A model generated the notes under the pieces. It was not told the DNA's origin and did not search any database. It saw nothing but the letters and a program-made list of their open reading frames with translations. A program made the position numbers and the translations under genes. This document shows, piece after piece, positions 46,001 to 56,179 of a DNA stretch of 64,000 nucleotides; position 1 is the first letter of the stretch; each line of letters begins with the position of its first letter. The stretch comes from Nitrosomonas aestuarii (GTDB taxonomy: Bacteria > Pseudomonadota > Gammaproteobacteria > Burkholderiales > Nitrosomonadaceae). The DNA lies in assembly GCF_003046585.1 (NCBI RefSeq), contig NZ_QAAE01000006.1, forward strand, positions 1 through 64,000, read 5' to 3'.

Positions 46001-46522
46001 ATGAAAAGACGCACATTTTTGCTAATTCTGGGTGTAGCAGCAACTGTGCCAGCAGCTGTTTTCTATCGACCAGAGCGGGTAATGGCCATCAACGAACCCG
46101 CAATCATAGAGCAGTTAAAAAAACCGCGTACAGCCTGGAAAGCATTGGTTTCGCCGGAAGCCTATAAAATTTTATTCGAAGAACATACCGAACCACCGGG
46201 AAGTAGCAAACTGAACAATGAGCATCGTGATGGCACCTATATCTGCGCAGCGTGTTATTTACCGCTTTTCGAAAGTCAGCACAAGTATGAAAGCGGCACC
46301 GGGTGGCCGAGTTTTACCCAGCCTATAGCAGGGCATATCGGCACCAAGCGTGATTACAAGTTAATTATTTTAAGAACAGAGTATCATTGTGCGCGGTGTG
46401 GCGGACATCAAGGGCATGTTTTTAATGACGGCCCCAAGCCACGTGGAGAACGATGGTGCAATAATGGGCTTGCACTCAAATTTATTGCCCACACCGAATC
46501 ACTGCCACCACTCAGAAGTTAG
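46001..46522 (+). CDS. msrB: Exported peptide-methionine (R)-S-oxide reductase
   Basis: 173 residues from the ATG at 46001, which has a near-perfect GGAGGT seven bases upstream; a start at 45971 is much weaker. A signal-like N-terminus (KRRTFLLILGVAATVPAAVF) resembles a Tat or Sec leader, so the enzyme acts outside the cytoplasm. Zinc cysteines CAAC and CARC, the SGTGWPSFTQP motif and GGHQGHVFNDGP are typical of MsrB, with the catalytic Cys in GERWCNNG. It reduces methionine-R-sulfoxide in proteins. Only 9 nt before msrA, so they share an operon. Confidence 0.92.
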   Translation: MKRRTFLLILGVAATVPAAVFYRPERVMAINEPAIIEQLKKPRTAWKALVSPEAYKILFEEHTEPPGSSKLNNEHRDGTYICAACYLPLFESQHKYESGTGWPSFTQPIAGHIGTKRDYKLIILRTEYHCARCGGHQGHVFNDGPKPRGERWCNNGLALKFIAHTESLPPLRS

Positions 46523-46531
46523 GAATTCAAT

Positions 46532-47179
46532 ATGTTACATTGCCGATTTATAGTCATAAGTGCTGTGACAGCGCTAGCTTTTATAGTTACAGGGTGTCAG
46601 CAACCGGAAAATTCCAAACATATGCCAGACACCCGATTTATCGCTGAAGAAAATCTGGGTGTCGCTATCTTCGCTGGCGGCTGTTTTTGGTGTACCGAAT
46701 CTGATTTTGACAAGCTACCGGGCGTAGTTGCAACAACATCGGGATATATCGGTGGCACAGTTGCCAATCCTACTTATAAACAGGTTGTTGCCGGCAAAAC
46801 AGGTCATGTGGAAGCGGTTAAAATTCAATTTGACAAGACGGCGACCAGCTTTTCAGAATTGTTAAATACTTATTGGCTGACGATTGACCCAACATTTGAA
46901 GATGGTCAGTTTTGCGATATTGGCCCGCAGTATCGCAGTGTTATTTTTTATCTGAATCCGGAACAACAAACACTCGCAGAAGCATCAAAAGAAGCGTTGG
47001 CAGTTTCAGCCCGTTTCGATCAACCGGTCGTCACTGAAATTTTACCGGCCACTGAATTCTATATGGCCGAGGATTATCATCAGGATTATTACATCAAGAA
47101 TCCTTTGCGATATGCTTATTATCGCAATAACTGCGGCCGCGACGAGCGTTTGGAGCAACTTTGGGGGGTCAATCATTAA
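46532..47179 (+). CDS. msrA: Lipoprotein peptide-methionine (S)-S-oxide reductase
   Basis: 215 residues. A lipoprotein signal ends in lipobox VTGC (C22). The MsrA core has GGCFWCTESDFD with nucleophile C51 and C54, then SGYIGGTVANPTYKQV and the TGHVEAVKIQFD segment, followed by the FCDIGPQYRSVIFY and EDYHQDYY motifs. It repairs methionine-S-sulfoxide in envelope proteins and complements the stereospecificity of MsrB encoded upstream. MsrA is usually cytoplasmic, so the lipid anchor is notable. Followed directly by roxA. Confidence 0.93.
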   Translation: MLHCRFIVISAVTALAFIVTGCQQPENSKHMPDTRFIAEENLGVAIFAGGCFWCTESDFDKLPGVVATTSGYIGGTVANPTYKQVVAGKTGHVEAVKIQFDKTATSFSELLNTYWLTIDPTFEDGQFCDIGPQYRSVIFYLNPEQQTLAEASKEALAVSARFDQPVVTEILPATEFYMAEDYHQDYYIKNPLRYAYYRNNCGRDERLEQLWGVNH

Positions 47180-47210
47180 TACCGCCGATTCCTACATTTC
47201 CCTGGGCAAC

Positions 47211-48314
47211 ATGACGCCTGAAGACTTTTTACAGCACTACTGGCAAAAAAAACCACTTCTGGTACGCAATGCCTTGCCCGGTTTTCAAGGATTATTAACC
47301 AGGCAGGAATTAGTACAACTCGCCGCTAACGAAGATGTGCAATCACGTCTGATAGCCAACAAAAACACCAAATGGCATTTGAAGTACGGGCCGCTGACCA
47401 CAAAGGATTTTACCCGCTTACCTGCAGATACATGGTCACTGCTGGTACAAGAAGTTAATCATTTTTTGCCATCGGCACGCGACTTATTGCAAAAATTCGG
47501 CTTTATTCCTTTTGCCCGTCTGGATGACCTGATGGTCAGCTATGCGCCTGCTGGAGGCGGTATCGGGCCGCATTTTGATTCCTATGATGTTTTCTTGTTA
47601 CAGGGCTTTGGCCGCCGGCGTTGGGAAATTGCTGGCGATTATGATCAAACACTGGTGGCCGATGCACCGCTAAAAATTTTGCAACATTTCAAGCCTGAAC
47701 ATAGCTGGATTCTAGAGCCAGGCGACATGCTGTACCTGCCGCCAAATTATGCGCACCATGGTACCGCTTTAGATGCTTGTATGACATACTCCATTGGATT
47801 TCGGGCACCCAGCCACCAGGAATTAATCACTCAGTTTCTCATTTATCTACAGGATAATCTGCAAGTAGATGGCTGGTATATTGACCCTGATCTAAAGCTA
47901 CAACCCAACCCCTGGAAAATACATCGCGAAATGCAGCGGCAGGTGCATTCCATTTTAAAAAAAATTAAATGGCGTGCGTCCGATGTTGAAGACTTTCTGG
48001 GTGTCTATCTGACAGAACCTAAATCACATATTTTTTTTGATTGTCCCGAGCATCCGCTAACATATAAAAAGTTTAAAAATGTAATTCGCAAAAAAAATAT
48101 CCAGCTTGATTTAAAAAGCCGAATGCTGTGTCAACAAGACAAAATTTTTCTGAATGGCGAAGCTTACAAAGTTAACACAACTGCAAAAAAAAATTTATCG
48201 GGACTCATTTATCGCCGGAATGAATTCTCGAGAAATAACCTTGACGATGAAGCGGGAAAAGTTCTTTATCAATGGTATGTTAATGGATATATCAACATAA
48301 TTGACATTGCCTGA
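47211..48314 (+). CDS. roxA: Ribosomal oxygenase (YcfD/RoxA-type cupin)
   Basis: About 367 residues of the JmjC-like Fe(II)/2-oxoglutarate oxygenase family that hydroxylates an arginine of ribosomal protein L16. DFLQHYWQKKPLLVRNALPGF and the double-stranded beta helix with the iron motif GPHFDSYDVFLLQ (HxD) and the distal His in PPNYAHHGTA are clear; GRRRWEI also matches. The frame is open back to 47112 inside msrA. The ATG at 47211 is used here, but it gives an N-terminus a few residues short of E. coli YcfD and has no good RBS. A GGGGGG at 47163 followed by ATT at 47175 is an unusual alternative. Third in the msrB-msrA-roxA group. Confidence 0.85.
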   Translation: MTPEDFLQHYWQKKPLLVRNALPGFQGLLTRQELVQLAANEDVQSRLIANKNTKWHLKYGPLTTKDFTRLPADTWSLLVQEVNHFLPSARDLLQKFGFIPFARLDDLMVSYAPAGGGIGPHFDSYDVFLLQGFGRRRWEIAGDYDQTLVADAPLKILQHFKPEHSWILEPGDMLYLPPNYAHHGTALDACMTYSIGFRAPSHQELITQFLIYLQDNLQVDGWYIDPDLKLQPNPWKIHREMQRQVHSILKKIKWRASDVEDFLGVYLTEPKSHIFFDCPEHPLTYKKFKNVIRKKNIQLDLKSRMLCQQDKIFLNGEAYKVNTTAKKNLSGLIYRRNEFSRNNLDDEAGKVLYQWYVNGYINIIDIA

Positions 48315-48481
48315 GAACTCCAGATCCAAAAAAATTTCACTGATTTTTTATTAAAAGATACTGGACATCGCAGTTTTAATCTGGTATTAAGTTTATAGTC
48401 TTTCGATATTTGAAGGACAAATGAGCTGTTTAACATAAATTAATTCGTCATAATTAATATTCAATATAGGAGATATTAAAC

Positions 48482-48601
48482 ATGAAATACTCTTTGTTTA
48501 TAGCTGCTTTATTAGCAATGTTTTTGGTAGGCTGTGGTGACCCAAAACCGGGTCAGTATCCGCCTGGATTTATGGATGAACGTGAAGGAATGCCAGACTA
48601 G
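48482..48601 (+). CDS. Small lipoprotein (39 residues)
   Basis: ATG at 48482, TAG at 48599-48601, preceded by AGGAGA. The peptide is a complete small lipoprotein: MKYS start, hydrophobic FIAALLAMFL, lipobox LVGC with C18, then a 21-residue tail rich in Pro and Gly (DPKPGQYPPGF) ending acidic. A strong intrinsic terminator follows, so it is a single-gene transcript. The tail motif C-G-x-x-PGQ recurs in the second small lipoprotein 520 nt downstream. Role unknown; entericidin-like or envelope-stress lipoproteins are possible parallels. Too short for ordinary gene callers. Confidence 0.72.
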   Translation: MKYSLFIAALLAMFLVGCGDPKPGQYPPGFMDEREGMPD

Positions 48602-48631
48602 AGCTTAACCCAGCTTTGGCCAAGCAGAAAA

Positions 48632-48658
48632 AACCGCCCTTATAGGGCGGTTTTTTTT
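48632..48658 (+). terminator. Intrinsic terminator of first small lipoprotein gene
   Basis: AACCGCCCT and AGGGCGGTT form a 9-bp GC-rich stem with a TAT loop, followed by eight Ts. It sits 30 nt past the stop codon. Confidence 0.93.
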
Positions 48659-48659
48659 G

Positions 48660-49119
48660 AAACAAGACACGAGACTTTTTTTAATGCCAATATTGCGCCG
48701 TCACTTGAATAGAAACAAGCAGTGTCAAACATGATTTTTTTGAAAATACAAAAAATTAAGTAACTGACCAGATATTGTCTCCAAATAATGGGTAGTATAT
48801 TGTTCTTAAAAGATTTATACTTGCAACAGTTGCAGGGGTATATTGATTTTAATTGAATCTTTCAGATACGATGAAATGCGGCGCTCCATTAACTGTGTAA
48901 TGGCATGAACTGCACATCATTCACAGAAAGTTATATTAAAAAGCACGACATATGCAGCAACAGTTACCTTAGCATGTGCTGTAAGGTAAGGCTTGCAGAG
49001 CTCTCATCATTTCTCAGTTGATGGAGTACTAAGGTACTTGTATACTGAATTAAAATAGATATATACTGCTCCGTTTTAACGAACTAACTTTTAATATTTT
49101 TTACAAGGAAAATTTAATA
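48660..49119. other. Intergenic region between the two small lipoprotein genes
   Basis: 460 nt, AT-rich, presumably with the promoter of the second gene. No other gene or element is recognised. Confidence 0.4.
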
Positions 49120-49260
49120 ATGAAACAAACTCTTTTAGTTCTGGTATTAGCGTCTTTCTTTTTAGCAGCATGTGGCGGCAGACCTGGTCAGGCATTGCCT
49201 GAACAAGAGAAGGAGAATTTTGAAAGAATTCTTAAAGAAGAAGCTGAGAAAAATAAATAA
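49120..49260 (+). CDS. Small lipoprotein (46 residues)
   Basis: ATG at 49120, TAA at 49258-49260, preceded by AAGGAAAA. A hydrophobic LLVLVLASFFL segment and lipobox LAAC (C18) are followed by GGRPGQALPEQ and a charged helical tail (EKENFERILKEEAEKNK). It shares the CGxxPGQ-type start of the mature part with the 39-residue lipoprotein upstream; the charged tail differs. A single-gene unit ending at a strong bidirectional terminator. Function unknown. Confidence 0.72.
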   Translation: MKQTLLVLVLASFFLAACGGRPGQALPEQEKENFERILKEEAEKNK

Positions 49261-49289
49261 GAAATAGCTTCCGATTAAAATACAGAATC

Positions 49290-49330
49290 AAGCATAAAAA
49301 AACCGCCTTTAAGGCGGTTTTTTTATGCTT
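49290..49330. terminator. Bidirectional intrinsic terminator
   Basis: A 41-nt near-perfect palindrome: a 20-nt arm with A-tract and CCGCCTT, a single central base, then the mirror arm with AAGGCGG and T-tract. It has U-runs on both strands, so it can stop the small lipoprotein transcript and the opposing bamC transcript. Confidence 0.92.
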
Positions 49331-49426
49331 GAACCTTTTTTTACGGCCAAGGCTAATTTTTACATGTATTAGCTGCCGTGGTGTAACACAGCATAAGTAG
49401 CATCACTTGACACTGACCAATCGGTA

Positions 49427-50575
49427 TTACTTGAGTTGCTCATGCAACAACTTCAGAATGCTGCTCGCTACTGCCTGACTAACCGGCGTATTGTCTTCAT
49501 TCAATATGGAAACTTTACTGGTGCTGGTACCCGTTTCTTTAACCAGAATATGATATCTGGCGGCCTTGGCATCTGTATTATCTTTGTTTCTCCAGAACAT
49601 GATTCCTGACAAAATACCTTCGTCATCTCCTTTCTTCTGACTGTCAGTATCCGGATTAACATATCGCACAAAATATATACCGTCTATACGATTACGATCT
49701 TCAACCGTAAAACCAATACGGTCCAGCGCCAGCCCGACACGCCGCCATGACCGATCAAACGCTTCATTGACAATCAGGGTATTACTGCTTTCTCTATCGA
49801 TATACGCTTTGTCCTGTGTGTTGCCGCCGGTCGAAGCCAGCTCAAATCTGGCACGCTCTTCTTCTACACCGAAACGCATCATCAAACGTGACAACATTTC
49901 CGCTTCCAGGTCCGGGTCGGCTGGGCGTGGTTGCCAGATCGTACGATTCGCACCACCTGATTCCAAAATCTCATCCATACCACGGTGACTGATATAGACT
50001 TCTGTCGTACCCATTTCAGTTCGTTCGAGTCGAGTACGGAATTTATCGCGCTCTGCCGTCGAATAAATGCTATCCAGAACTGTGGAAAGAATACTTCGAA
50101 TAAAATCCTGAGGTATTTTGGCACGGTTTTCAGCCCAGTCCGTTTCCATAATACCTGCTTCAGGTATCTCCAATTTTATGAGAAAGCCCAGTTCCTGCCA
50201 GAACTCTTTAATCACAGGCCAGACGACCTCAGGCGGCTGAGGAACAACCAGCCAACGTTGTGTTCCGGCGCGTTCAACATGAACGTTCTGAATCGATATC
50301 GGCAATAAGGAGGAAGTGCCCGTACCCGGTTGAATACCGCGTTCATTGTTATATGTAGAAAAAGTCGTGCTACCTGAAGCTGTATCCGGTATGGTATAAC
50401 GTTCATCAATCGTGGGCGCAATCAAATCAGGCGGCACATCCAGTGGGGGCAATTTGCCAGCAGACTTGTAATCTATCTGTTTTTGCTCAGGAAACAAAGT
50501 ACAGCCGGAAACTGCCATCAGAAACATCATGATTATTAAATAAATGAATCCATGTTGCCACCGCATTTTTGACAT
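49427..50575 (-). CDS. bamC: Outer-membrane assembly lipoprotein BamC
   Basis: 382 residues. Lipoprotein signal with lipobox VSGC (C25). The N-terminal unstructured BamD-binding stretch reads QIDYKSAGKLPPLDVPPDLI, which is a family signature. Two helix-grip domains follow, about 95-210 and 250-382. Component of the BAM complex that inserts beta-barrel proteins into the outer membrane. Immediately downstream of dapA (16 nt), the standard dapA-bamC arrangement. Confidence 0.94.
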   Translation of the reverse strand: MSKMRWQHGFIYLIIMMFLMAVSGCTLFPEQKQIDYKSAGKLPPLDVPPDLIAPTIDERYTIPDTASGSTTFSTYNNERGIQPGTGTSSLLPISIQNVHVERAGTQRWLVVPQPPEVVWPVIKEFWQELGFLIKLEIPEAGIMETDWAENRAKIPQDFIRSILSTVLDSIYSTAERDKFRTRLERTEMGTTEVYISHRGMDEILESGGANRTIWQPRPADPDLEAEMLSRLMMRFGVEEERARFELASTGGNTQDKAYIDRESSNTLIVNEAFDRSWRRVGLALDRIGFTVEDRNRIDGIYFVRYVNPDTDSQKKGDDEGILSGIMFWRNKDNTDAKAARYHILVKETGTSTSKVSILNEDNTPVSQAVASSILKLLHEQLK

Positions 50576-50591
50576 TCTACTCCTTTGAATC

Positions 50592-51464
50592 TTAACTCTG
50601 CGCCGAATCCATCGCTTCCTTCACAAGCTGATGGTACTGACTGGATAAAGGGGTTAGAGGCAATCGAAGTCCAGTGCCAATTAGCGCCATCTGGGCAACT
50701 GCCCATTTAACCGGAATCGGGTTTGCTTCCACAAACAAATCGGTATGCAGGCGCATAAGTTTATTATTAATCGTCCGTGCAGTTTCAAGATCACCTGCCG
50801 CTGCCGCCACACACATTTCATGCATCAGCCGCGGTGCCACATTAGCGGTTACCGAAATAACACCATGTCCACCCAGCAACAGCAACGCCAACGCACTGAT
50901 ATCATCACCACTCAGCACCAGAAAATCTTTTGGAGCGCGGCGCAACAAATCACTTCCACGTCCCATATCACCCGTTGCATCTTTGATACCGATGACATTG
51001 GGAATCTGTGCTAACCGCAAGGTGGTTTCATTGGCTATATCGGCCACGGTTCTACCCGGCACATTGTATAGTATATGCGGTATATCTACTGCCTCGGCAA
51101 TCGCTTTGAAATGCTGATACAGCCCTTCCTGGGTCGGTTTGTTGTAATAGGGTGCAACAGACAGACAAGCGTCAACACCGGAATCTTTTGCGTAAACTGA
51201 TAAATCGATTGCTTCCCTTGTTGAATTTGCACCTGTGCCGGCAATGATGGAAATACGTCCGGCAGCATGATCAACCGCGGTGCGCATTAATAAGTGATGT
51301 TCTTCAAAGTCGACAGTGGGAGATTCACCAGTCGTACCCACTACGACGATACCATCTGTATGCTGTTCAACATGGAAATCAATAAGGGCACGAAAGCGTT
51401 CCAGGTCTAATTTGCCATCTTCATGCATCGGTGTCACAATGGCAACAAAGCTACCTTTAAACAT
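50592..51464 (-). CDS. dapA: 4-hydroxy-tetrahydrodipicolinate synthase
   Basis: 290-residue TIM-barrel aldolase; condenses pyruvate with aspartate semialdehyde in lysine/diaminopimelate synthesis. [19 protein letters not shown], the [15 protein letters not shown] signature, [16 protein letters not shown], the catalytic Tyr in ILYNVPGRT and the Schiff-base lysine in [10 protein letters not shown] are all present. Standard length. First gene of dapA-bamC. Confidence 0.97.
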   Translation of the reverse strand: MFKGSFVAIVTPMHEDGKLDLERFRALIDFHVEQHTDGIVVVGTTGESPTVDFEEHHLLMRTAVDHAAGRISIIAGTGANSTREAIDLSVYAKDSGVDACLSVAPYYNKPTQEGLYQHFKAIAEAVDIPHILYNVPGRTVADIANETTLRLAQIPNVIGIKDATGDMGRGSDLLRRAPKDFLVLSGDDISALALLLLGGHGVISVTANVAPRLMHEMCVAAAAGDLETARTINNKLMRLHTDLFVEANPIPVKWAVAQMALIGTGLRLPLTPLSSQYHQLVKEAMDSAQS

Positions 51465-51671
51465 GACTATCTATCCAGTGAAAATTATCTATTTTACCTG
51501 AATCTGGTCTCACAGAAGTGTTTTCCCGACGCATACAACCATAATATTTCGAAAAAAATCTTATGAAATTTGCTGCCGCCGGGAATCAGAAACAACTCTA
51601 TTTCGTGAAAACGATCCTCACAAAACGAATAATCGAGATTTCACAAACCGGGTCTGCCGGCAGCCTGTCGA

Positions 51672-54260
51672 CTATTCTGTCTTGGAAAATTGCATGAGAT
51701 CGTTGGCATAATCAACCATGATGGTATCTTTCGCTGCAAACTGACCCTCCAGAATTTCCTTCGCCAACGGATTCTCAATCTGCGCCTGAATAGCCCGCTT
51801 AAGCGGGCGTGCACCAAAAACAGGATCAAATCCGACTTGAGACAGTTCGGCCAGAGCTGCGTCACTGACGTGCAAATGCATCTCCAATGCCGCCAGTCTT
51901 TTTTCAAGATACTGTAACTGTATCCGTGCAATGGATTTGATATGCTTCTCATCCAACGCGTGAAAAACAACCACTTCGTCAATACGATTAACAAATTCCG
52001 GACGAAAATGGATTTTTACTTCACCCATCACTGCATCCTTAATTGCCTGGTAATCCTGACCATGCATTTCCTGAATCATATGTGAACCCAGATTGGATGT
52101 CATGACTATAACCGTATTTTTGAAATCAACGGTTCGACCTTGACCATCCGTCATGCGGCCATCATCCAATACTTGCAGCAGCACGTTGAAAACGTCTGGA
52201 TGCGCTTTTTCCACTTCATCCAGAAGAATAACTGCATAAGGCTTTCTGCGGACAATTTCCGTCAAATATCCGCCTTCTTCATAACCGACATAACCCGGCG
52301 GAGCACCGATCAAACGCGCCACAGAATGTTTTTCCATAAACTCTGACATATCAATGCGTATGAGATGATCTTCTGCATCAAACAGAAAGTTGGCTAACGC
52401 CTTACACAATTCGGTTTTGCCCACTCCGGTCGGACCTAGAAACAAAAATGAGCCATATGGACGATTGGGATCAGCCAAACCAGCACGTGAACGGCGTATT
52501 GCATCTGAGATCAACCGCACGGCCTCATCCTGTCCTACCACACGCTCATGCAGTTTTCCCTCCATGAGTAATAATTTCTCCCGCTCGCCTTGCATCATTT
52601 TAGACACCGGTATGCCAGTGGCGCGCGAAACGACTTCGGCTATTTCTTCCGCACCGACTTGTGTGCGAAGTAGTCGGGGTTTCTCAGTTTCGGGTTTCTG
52701 CTTTGAGCTTTCCTGTGATTTGAGCTGCGACTCCAGCTGTGGCAAGCGCCCGTACTGCAATTCAGACACTTTCTGCCAGTCGCCTTTCCGGGTTGCGGTT
52801 TCTATTTCCAGTTTGACTTTTTCAATTTCTTCCTTGATATGCTGGGAACCCTGTATATGAGATTTTTCCGTTTTCCAGATTTCTTCCAGATCGGCATATT
52901 CGCGTTCTTTCTGTTTGATTTCCTCTTCCAGCAGTTGAAGGCGTTTAATAGAAGCCTCATCCTGCTCTTTTTTAATGGCTTCCCGTTCAATCTTGAGTTG
53001 TATCAAGCGCCGATCCAACCTATCCAGTGCTTCCGGCTTGGAATCAATTTCCATACGGATACGGGCGGCCGCCTCATCGATCAAGTCAATCGCTTTATCC
53101 GGCAAAAAGCGATCCGTAATATAACGATTGGATAATTCGGCAGCAGCAACTATGGCCGGATCGGTAATATCGACACCATGATGCACTTCATATTTCTCTT
53201 GCAAGCCGCGTAAAATGGCAATAGTGGCCTCGACGGTTGGCTCCTCGACCAAAACTTTTTGAAATCTTCTTTCCAGCGCAGCATCCTTTTCGATATATTT
53301 CCGGTACTCATCCAAAGTAGTAGCGCCCACGCAGTGTAATTCACCTCTTGCTAAAGCGGGTTTGAGCATATTACCGGCATCCATGGCACCTTCTGCCTTA
53401 CCGGCACCGACCATGGTGTGCAGCTCATCGATAAAGACAATGGTGTTACCTTCATCCTGCGCCAACTCCTTCAGCACCGACTTCAGGCGTTCCTCGAATT
53501 CGCCGCGATATTTGGCGCCTGCAAGCAACGCGGCCATATCCAGCAACAGCACCCGTTTGTTTTTCAGGCTCTCGGGTACTTCGCCATTGATAATCCTTTG
53601 TGCCAGGCCTTCCACGATGGCGGTTTTTCCCACACCGGGCTCACCGATCAAAACGGGATTATTTTTCGTGCGCCGCTGTAGTACCTGGATGGCGCGACGA
53701 ATCTCATCATCACGACCTATTACGGGATCCAACTTTCCCTGCCGGGCACGTTCGGTCAGATCAAGCGTATACTTTTTAAGCGCTTCACGACTGCTTTCCG
53801 CTTCAGCAGAATTGACTTGCTCACCACCACGCACTGCAATTATCGCTTGCTCCAGTGACGCATAACTGGCGCCATACTCTTTCAGCAGCGCGCCTGTCTC
53901 ACCTTTATCTTTGAGGGATGCCAGCAAAAACATCTCTGAAGCAATAAACTGGTCTCCATGTTTTTGCGCTTCCTTGTCTGCCAGATTAAGCAGATTTGCC
54001 AGATTCCGAGACAGATTAACTTCGCCACCAGTACCTTCAATCTTGGGCAAACGCTGAATATTACTTTTCAAAGCATCGCGCATTGGTACAACATTCGCGC
54101 CGCTGCGCTGCAATAGAGAAGCAGTTGTGCCGTCTTCCTGTTGTAACAAGGCAAGCAGCAAGTGACTCGGTTCAATATAAGCATGATCCTGCCCAACTGC
54201 GATACTTTGCGCATCGGCCAATGCCTGCTGAAATTTTGTTGTTAATTTGTCAAAACGCAT
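51672..54260 (-). CDS. clpB: ATP-dependent disaggregase ClpB
   Basis: 862 residues from the ATG at 54260; the frame extends to 54290 but GGGAG lies seven bases before 54260 and the predicted transcript starts near 54287. The N-domain ([18 protein letters not shown]), two AAA+ modules (Walker A GEPGVGKT and GPTGVGKTE; Walker B FIDELHT and [10 protein letters not shown]) and the middle coiled-coil of about 400-540 are all present. It works with DnaK to resolubilise aggregated proteins. A sigma-32-type promoter precedes it. No neighbour is cotranscribed. Confidence 0.97.
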   Translation of the reverse strand: MRFDKLTTKFQQALADAQSIAVGQDHAYIEPSHLLLALLQQEDGTTASLLQRSGANVVPMRDALKSNIQRLPKIEGTGGEVNLSRNLANLLNLADKEAQKHGDQFIASEMFLLASLKDKGETGALLKEYGASYASLEQAIIAVRGGEQVNSAEAESSREALKKYTLDLTERARQGKLDPVIGRDDEIRRAIQVLQRRTKNNPVLIGEPGVGKTAIVEGLAQRIINGEVPESLKNKRVLLLDMAALLAGAKYRGEFEERLKSVLKELAQDEGNTIVFIDELHTMVGAGKAEGAMDAGNMLKPALARGELHCVGATTLDEYRKYIEKDAALERRFQKVLVEEPTVEATIAILRGLQEKYEVHHGVDITDPAIVAAAELSNRYITDRFLPDKAIDLIDEAAARIRMEIDSKPEALDRLDRRLIQLKIEREAIKKEQDEASIKRLQLLEEEIKQKEREYADLEEIWKTEKSHIQGSQHIKEEIEKVKLEIETATRKGDWQKVSELQYGRLPQLESQLKSQESSKQKPETEKPRLLRTQVGAEEIAEVVSRATGIPVSKMMQGEREKLLLMEGKLHERVVGQDEAVRLISDAIRRSRAGLADPNRPYGSFLFLGPTGVGKTELCKALANFLFDAEDHLIRIDMSEFMEKHSVARLIGAPPGYVGYEEGGYLTEIVRRKPYAVILLDEVEKAHPDVFNVLLQVLDDGRMTDGQGRTVDFKNTVIVMTSNLGSHMIQEMHGQDYQAIKDAVMGEVKIHFRPEFVNRIDEVVVFHALDEKHIKSIARIQLQYLEKRLAALEMHLHVSDAALAELSQVGFDPVFGARPLKRAIQAQIENPLAKEILEGQFAAKDTIMVDYANDLMQFSKTE

Positions 54261-54293
54261 TAAATTCTCCCGTAGTAAGTCACTGTTCACTAC

Positions 54294-54319
54294 GTGGGGG
54301 AATACGTTAAAATTTCAAC
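54294..54319 (-). promoter_or_regulatory. Heat-shock (sigma-32-type) promoter of clpB
   Basis: Minus strand: GTTGAA (54319-54314) for the CTTGAA -35 and CCCCAC (54299-54294) for the CCCCAT -10, with a 14-nt spacer. Position fits a leader of about 27 nt before the clpB start at 54260. Confidence 0.7.
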
Positions 54320-54408
54320 CTAGTCTAAGGTTCGAAGTTCTTACGCAACCCCAGCAGCCGATTTATTATGTGGCAGTTGATTTGACTGGTTCTGTACCGC
54401 CAATTCAT

Positions 54409-55677
54409 TCAATGTCTGTGTATTTTCCGCGTACCGATCAAATGCAGCGAGTCTTCTTTACTTTGATTGTAAAAATGCCATTTTCGTATCAACGCCATGA
54501 TAACCGACATAAATAATCCAAATAATACGACGACGACATATATATGTACTTCAAAGAAAATCAGTAGCGCATAAAAAGATAGCATCGCCAGTATGCTCAG
54601 ATTTTCATTAAAATTCTGCACAGCAATTGAATGTCCAGCGCCCATTAAAATATAGCCACGATGCTGTAATAAAGCGTTCATAGGCACCACAAAAAACCCA
54701 GCCATGCTTCCAATCAATATTAATAGGAATACTGCGATCCACAGATCATGAACAAGGATCATGAGCATCACTACCAGGCCTGTTGCAAAGCCTAACGGAA
54801 TAACAGATAACGATTGTTTTAGCGACACCATCCGTGCCGCCATTACAGCACCTATCGCAATTCCCAGCGCCACAACACCTTGTAGCTGTGCCGCTTTATT
54901 CAGCGGATAGTCAAGCGCTACTTCAGCCCATTTTATAACGATAAACTGCAATGTAGCGCCCGCACCCCAGAACAAGGTTGTTACGGCAAGCGAAATCTGC
55001 CCAAGTTTGTCTGTCCAAAGCAACTTCACACAGTGAGAAAACTCATGAACCAGATAAACCGGGTCCTTCCTCGGAATACGATGATCAATACCGGTATTGG
55101 GAATAAACAGATTAAAAATAGCTGCGACTAAGTAAATGGCAGCAACTATAAAGATACTGACTGCTACCGCTGTATTCATCAATGGAAAATCAAACGCGAG
55201 TAATGCCTGTGAAACAGCCGGGGTAATTAAAATACCTCCCAACATAGTACCCAGCACAATTGAAGCCACCGTCAATCCTTCTATCCAGCCATTGGCAATA
55301 ACCAATTTTTCCGGCGGCAACAACTCAGTCAGTATGCCGTATTTAGCAGGCGAATAGGCTGCAGCACCCAGCCCGACAACGGCGTAAGCCGCCAGCGCAG
55401 AATACTGATGCATTGCAAAAAACAATAAACCACAACCCAGAATTTTGATTGTATTGCTGATAAACATGACCCGACCCTTAGGCATGGAATCTGCAAAAGC
55501 ACCCACGAAAGGCGCAAGAATGACATAAAACAAAACAAAAACAAACTTGAGCAGTGGCGTCAGAAAAGCGGGCGCATGGAGATCTATCAATAATGCAATT
55601 GCAACAACCAGCAACGCATTATCCGCAAGGGAGGAGAAAAATTGCGCAGCCATAATGGTATAAAAACCGCGATTCAA
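54409..55677 (-). CDS. lplT: Lysophospholipid transporter (MFS)
   Basis: 422 residues with about twelve hydrophobic helices. NRGFYTIMAAQFFSSLADNAL at the N-terminus and FADSMPKGRVMFISNTIK, the PAKYGILTELLPPEKLV segment and AYSPAKYG are typical of LplT. Flips lysophospholipids across the inner membrane for re-acylation. In enterobacteria it is followed by the acyltransferase Aas; here it is alone and divergent from alr. Confidence 0.9.
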   Translation of the reverse strand: MNRGFYTIMAAQFFSSLADNALLVVAIALLIDLHAPAFLTPLLKFVFVLFYVILAPFVGAFADSMPKGRVMFISNTIKILGCGLLFFAMHQYSALAAYAVVGLGAAAYSPAKYGILTELLPPEKLVIANGWIEGLTVASIVLGTMLGGILITPAVSQALLAFDFPLMNTAVAVSIFIVAAIYLVAAIFNLFIPNTGIDHRIPRKDPVYLVHEFSHCVKLLWTDKLGQISLAVTTLFWGAGATLQFIVIKWAEVALDYPLNKAAQLQGVVALGIAIGAVMAARMVSLKQSLSVIPLGFATGLVVMLMILVHDLWIAVFLLILIGSMAGFFVVPMNALLQHRGYILMGAGHSIAVQNFNENLSILAMLSFYALLIFFEVHIYVVVVLFGLFMSVIMALIRKWHFYNQSKEDSLHLIGTRKIHRH

Positions 55678-56179
55678 GTTGTTTCCTCTCAGAATTTTAT
55701 TATTTTTTTAAGTACGCAATTACTAAGTTAGTGGATTTATACCATGAAATGATAACAATACGTACTCCATAAGCTGTCAAAACTCTATAATTGTCCCAAA
55801 GGAAGAAAAATTATCCAAAAAAATACTTATATGAAAACTTAAATTCGAAAATCAGGGAATATAGATTATCATAGAGGACACTTGTTTCGCGATTATTGCA
55901 GACAAATCAAATTGAGCAAAACCAGAAAATCAAACTTGAAAAAAGATGAAAATGCGCCACCAGCGGACACCGGGCCACAAACAAAGAAAATGATGAAAAA
56001 GCGTAGTTTACACGCTGCAACCAGATAAGAATTTAGACAACTTGTTTATGATCAATAAATAACTGAATGTCCATTGAACTTGACAGACACTGAAATATTG
56101 TTCAAAAACCGAACAAATTGATCGTTTCGAAACAAAAAAGTAACAATGCTAAAAATTCCTGCAAACTGAAAGAAATCTG
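55678..56179. other. Divergent gene-free region lplT/alr
   Basis: 500 nt, strongly AT-rich, holding promoters of both flanking genes. No ORF with a start and RBS, repeat or hairpin terminator was recognised. Confidence 0.4.
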
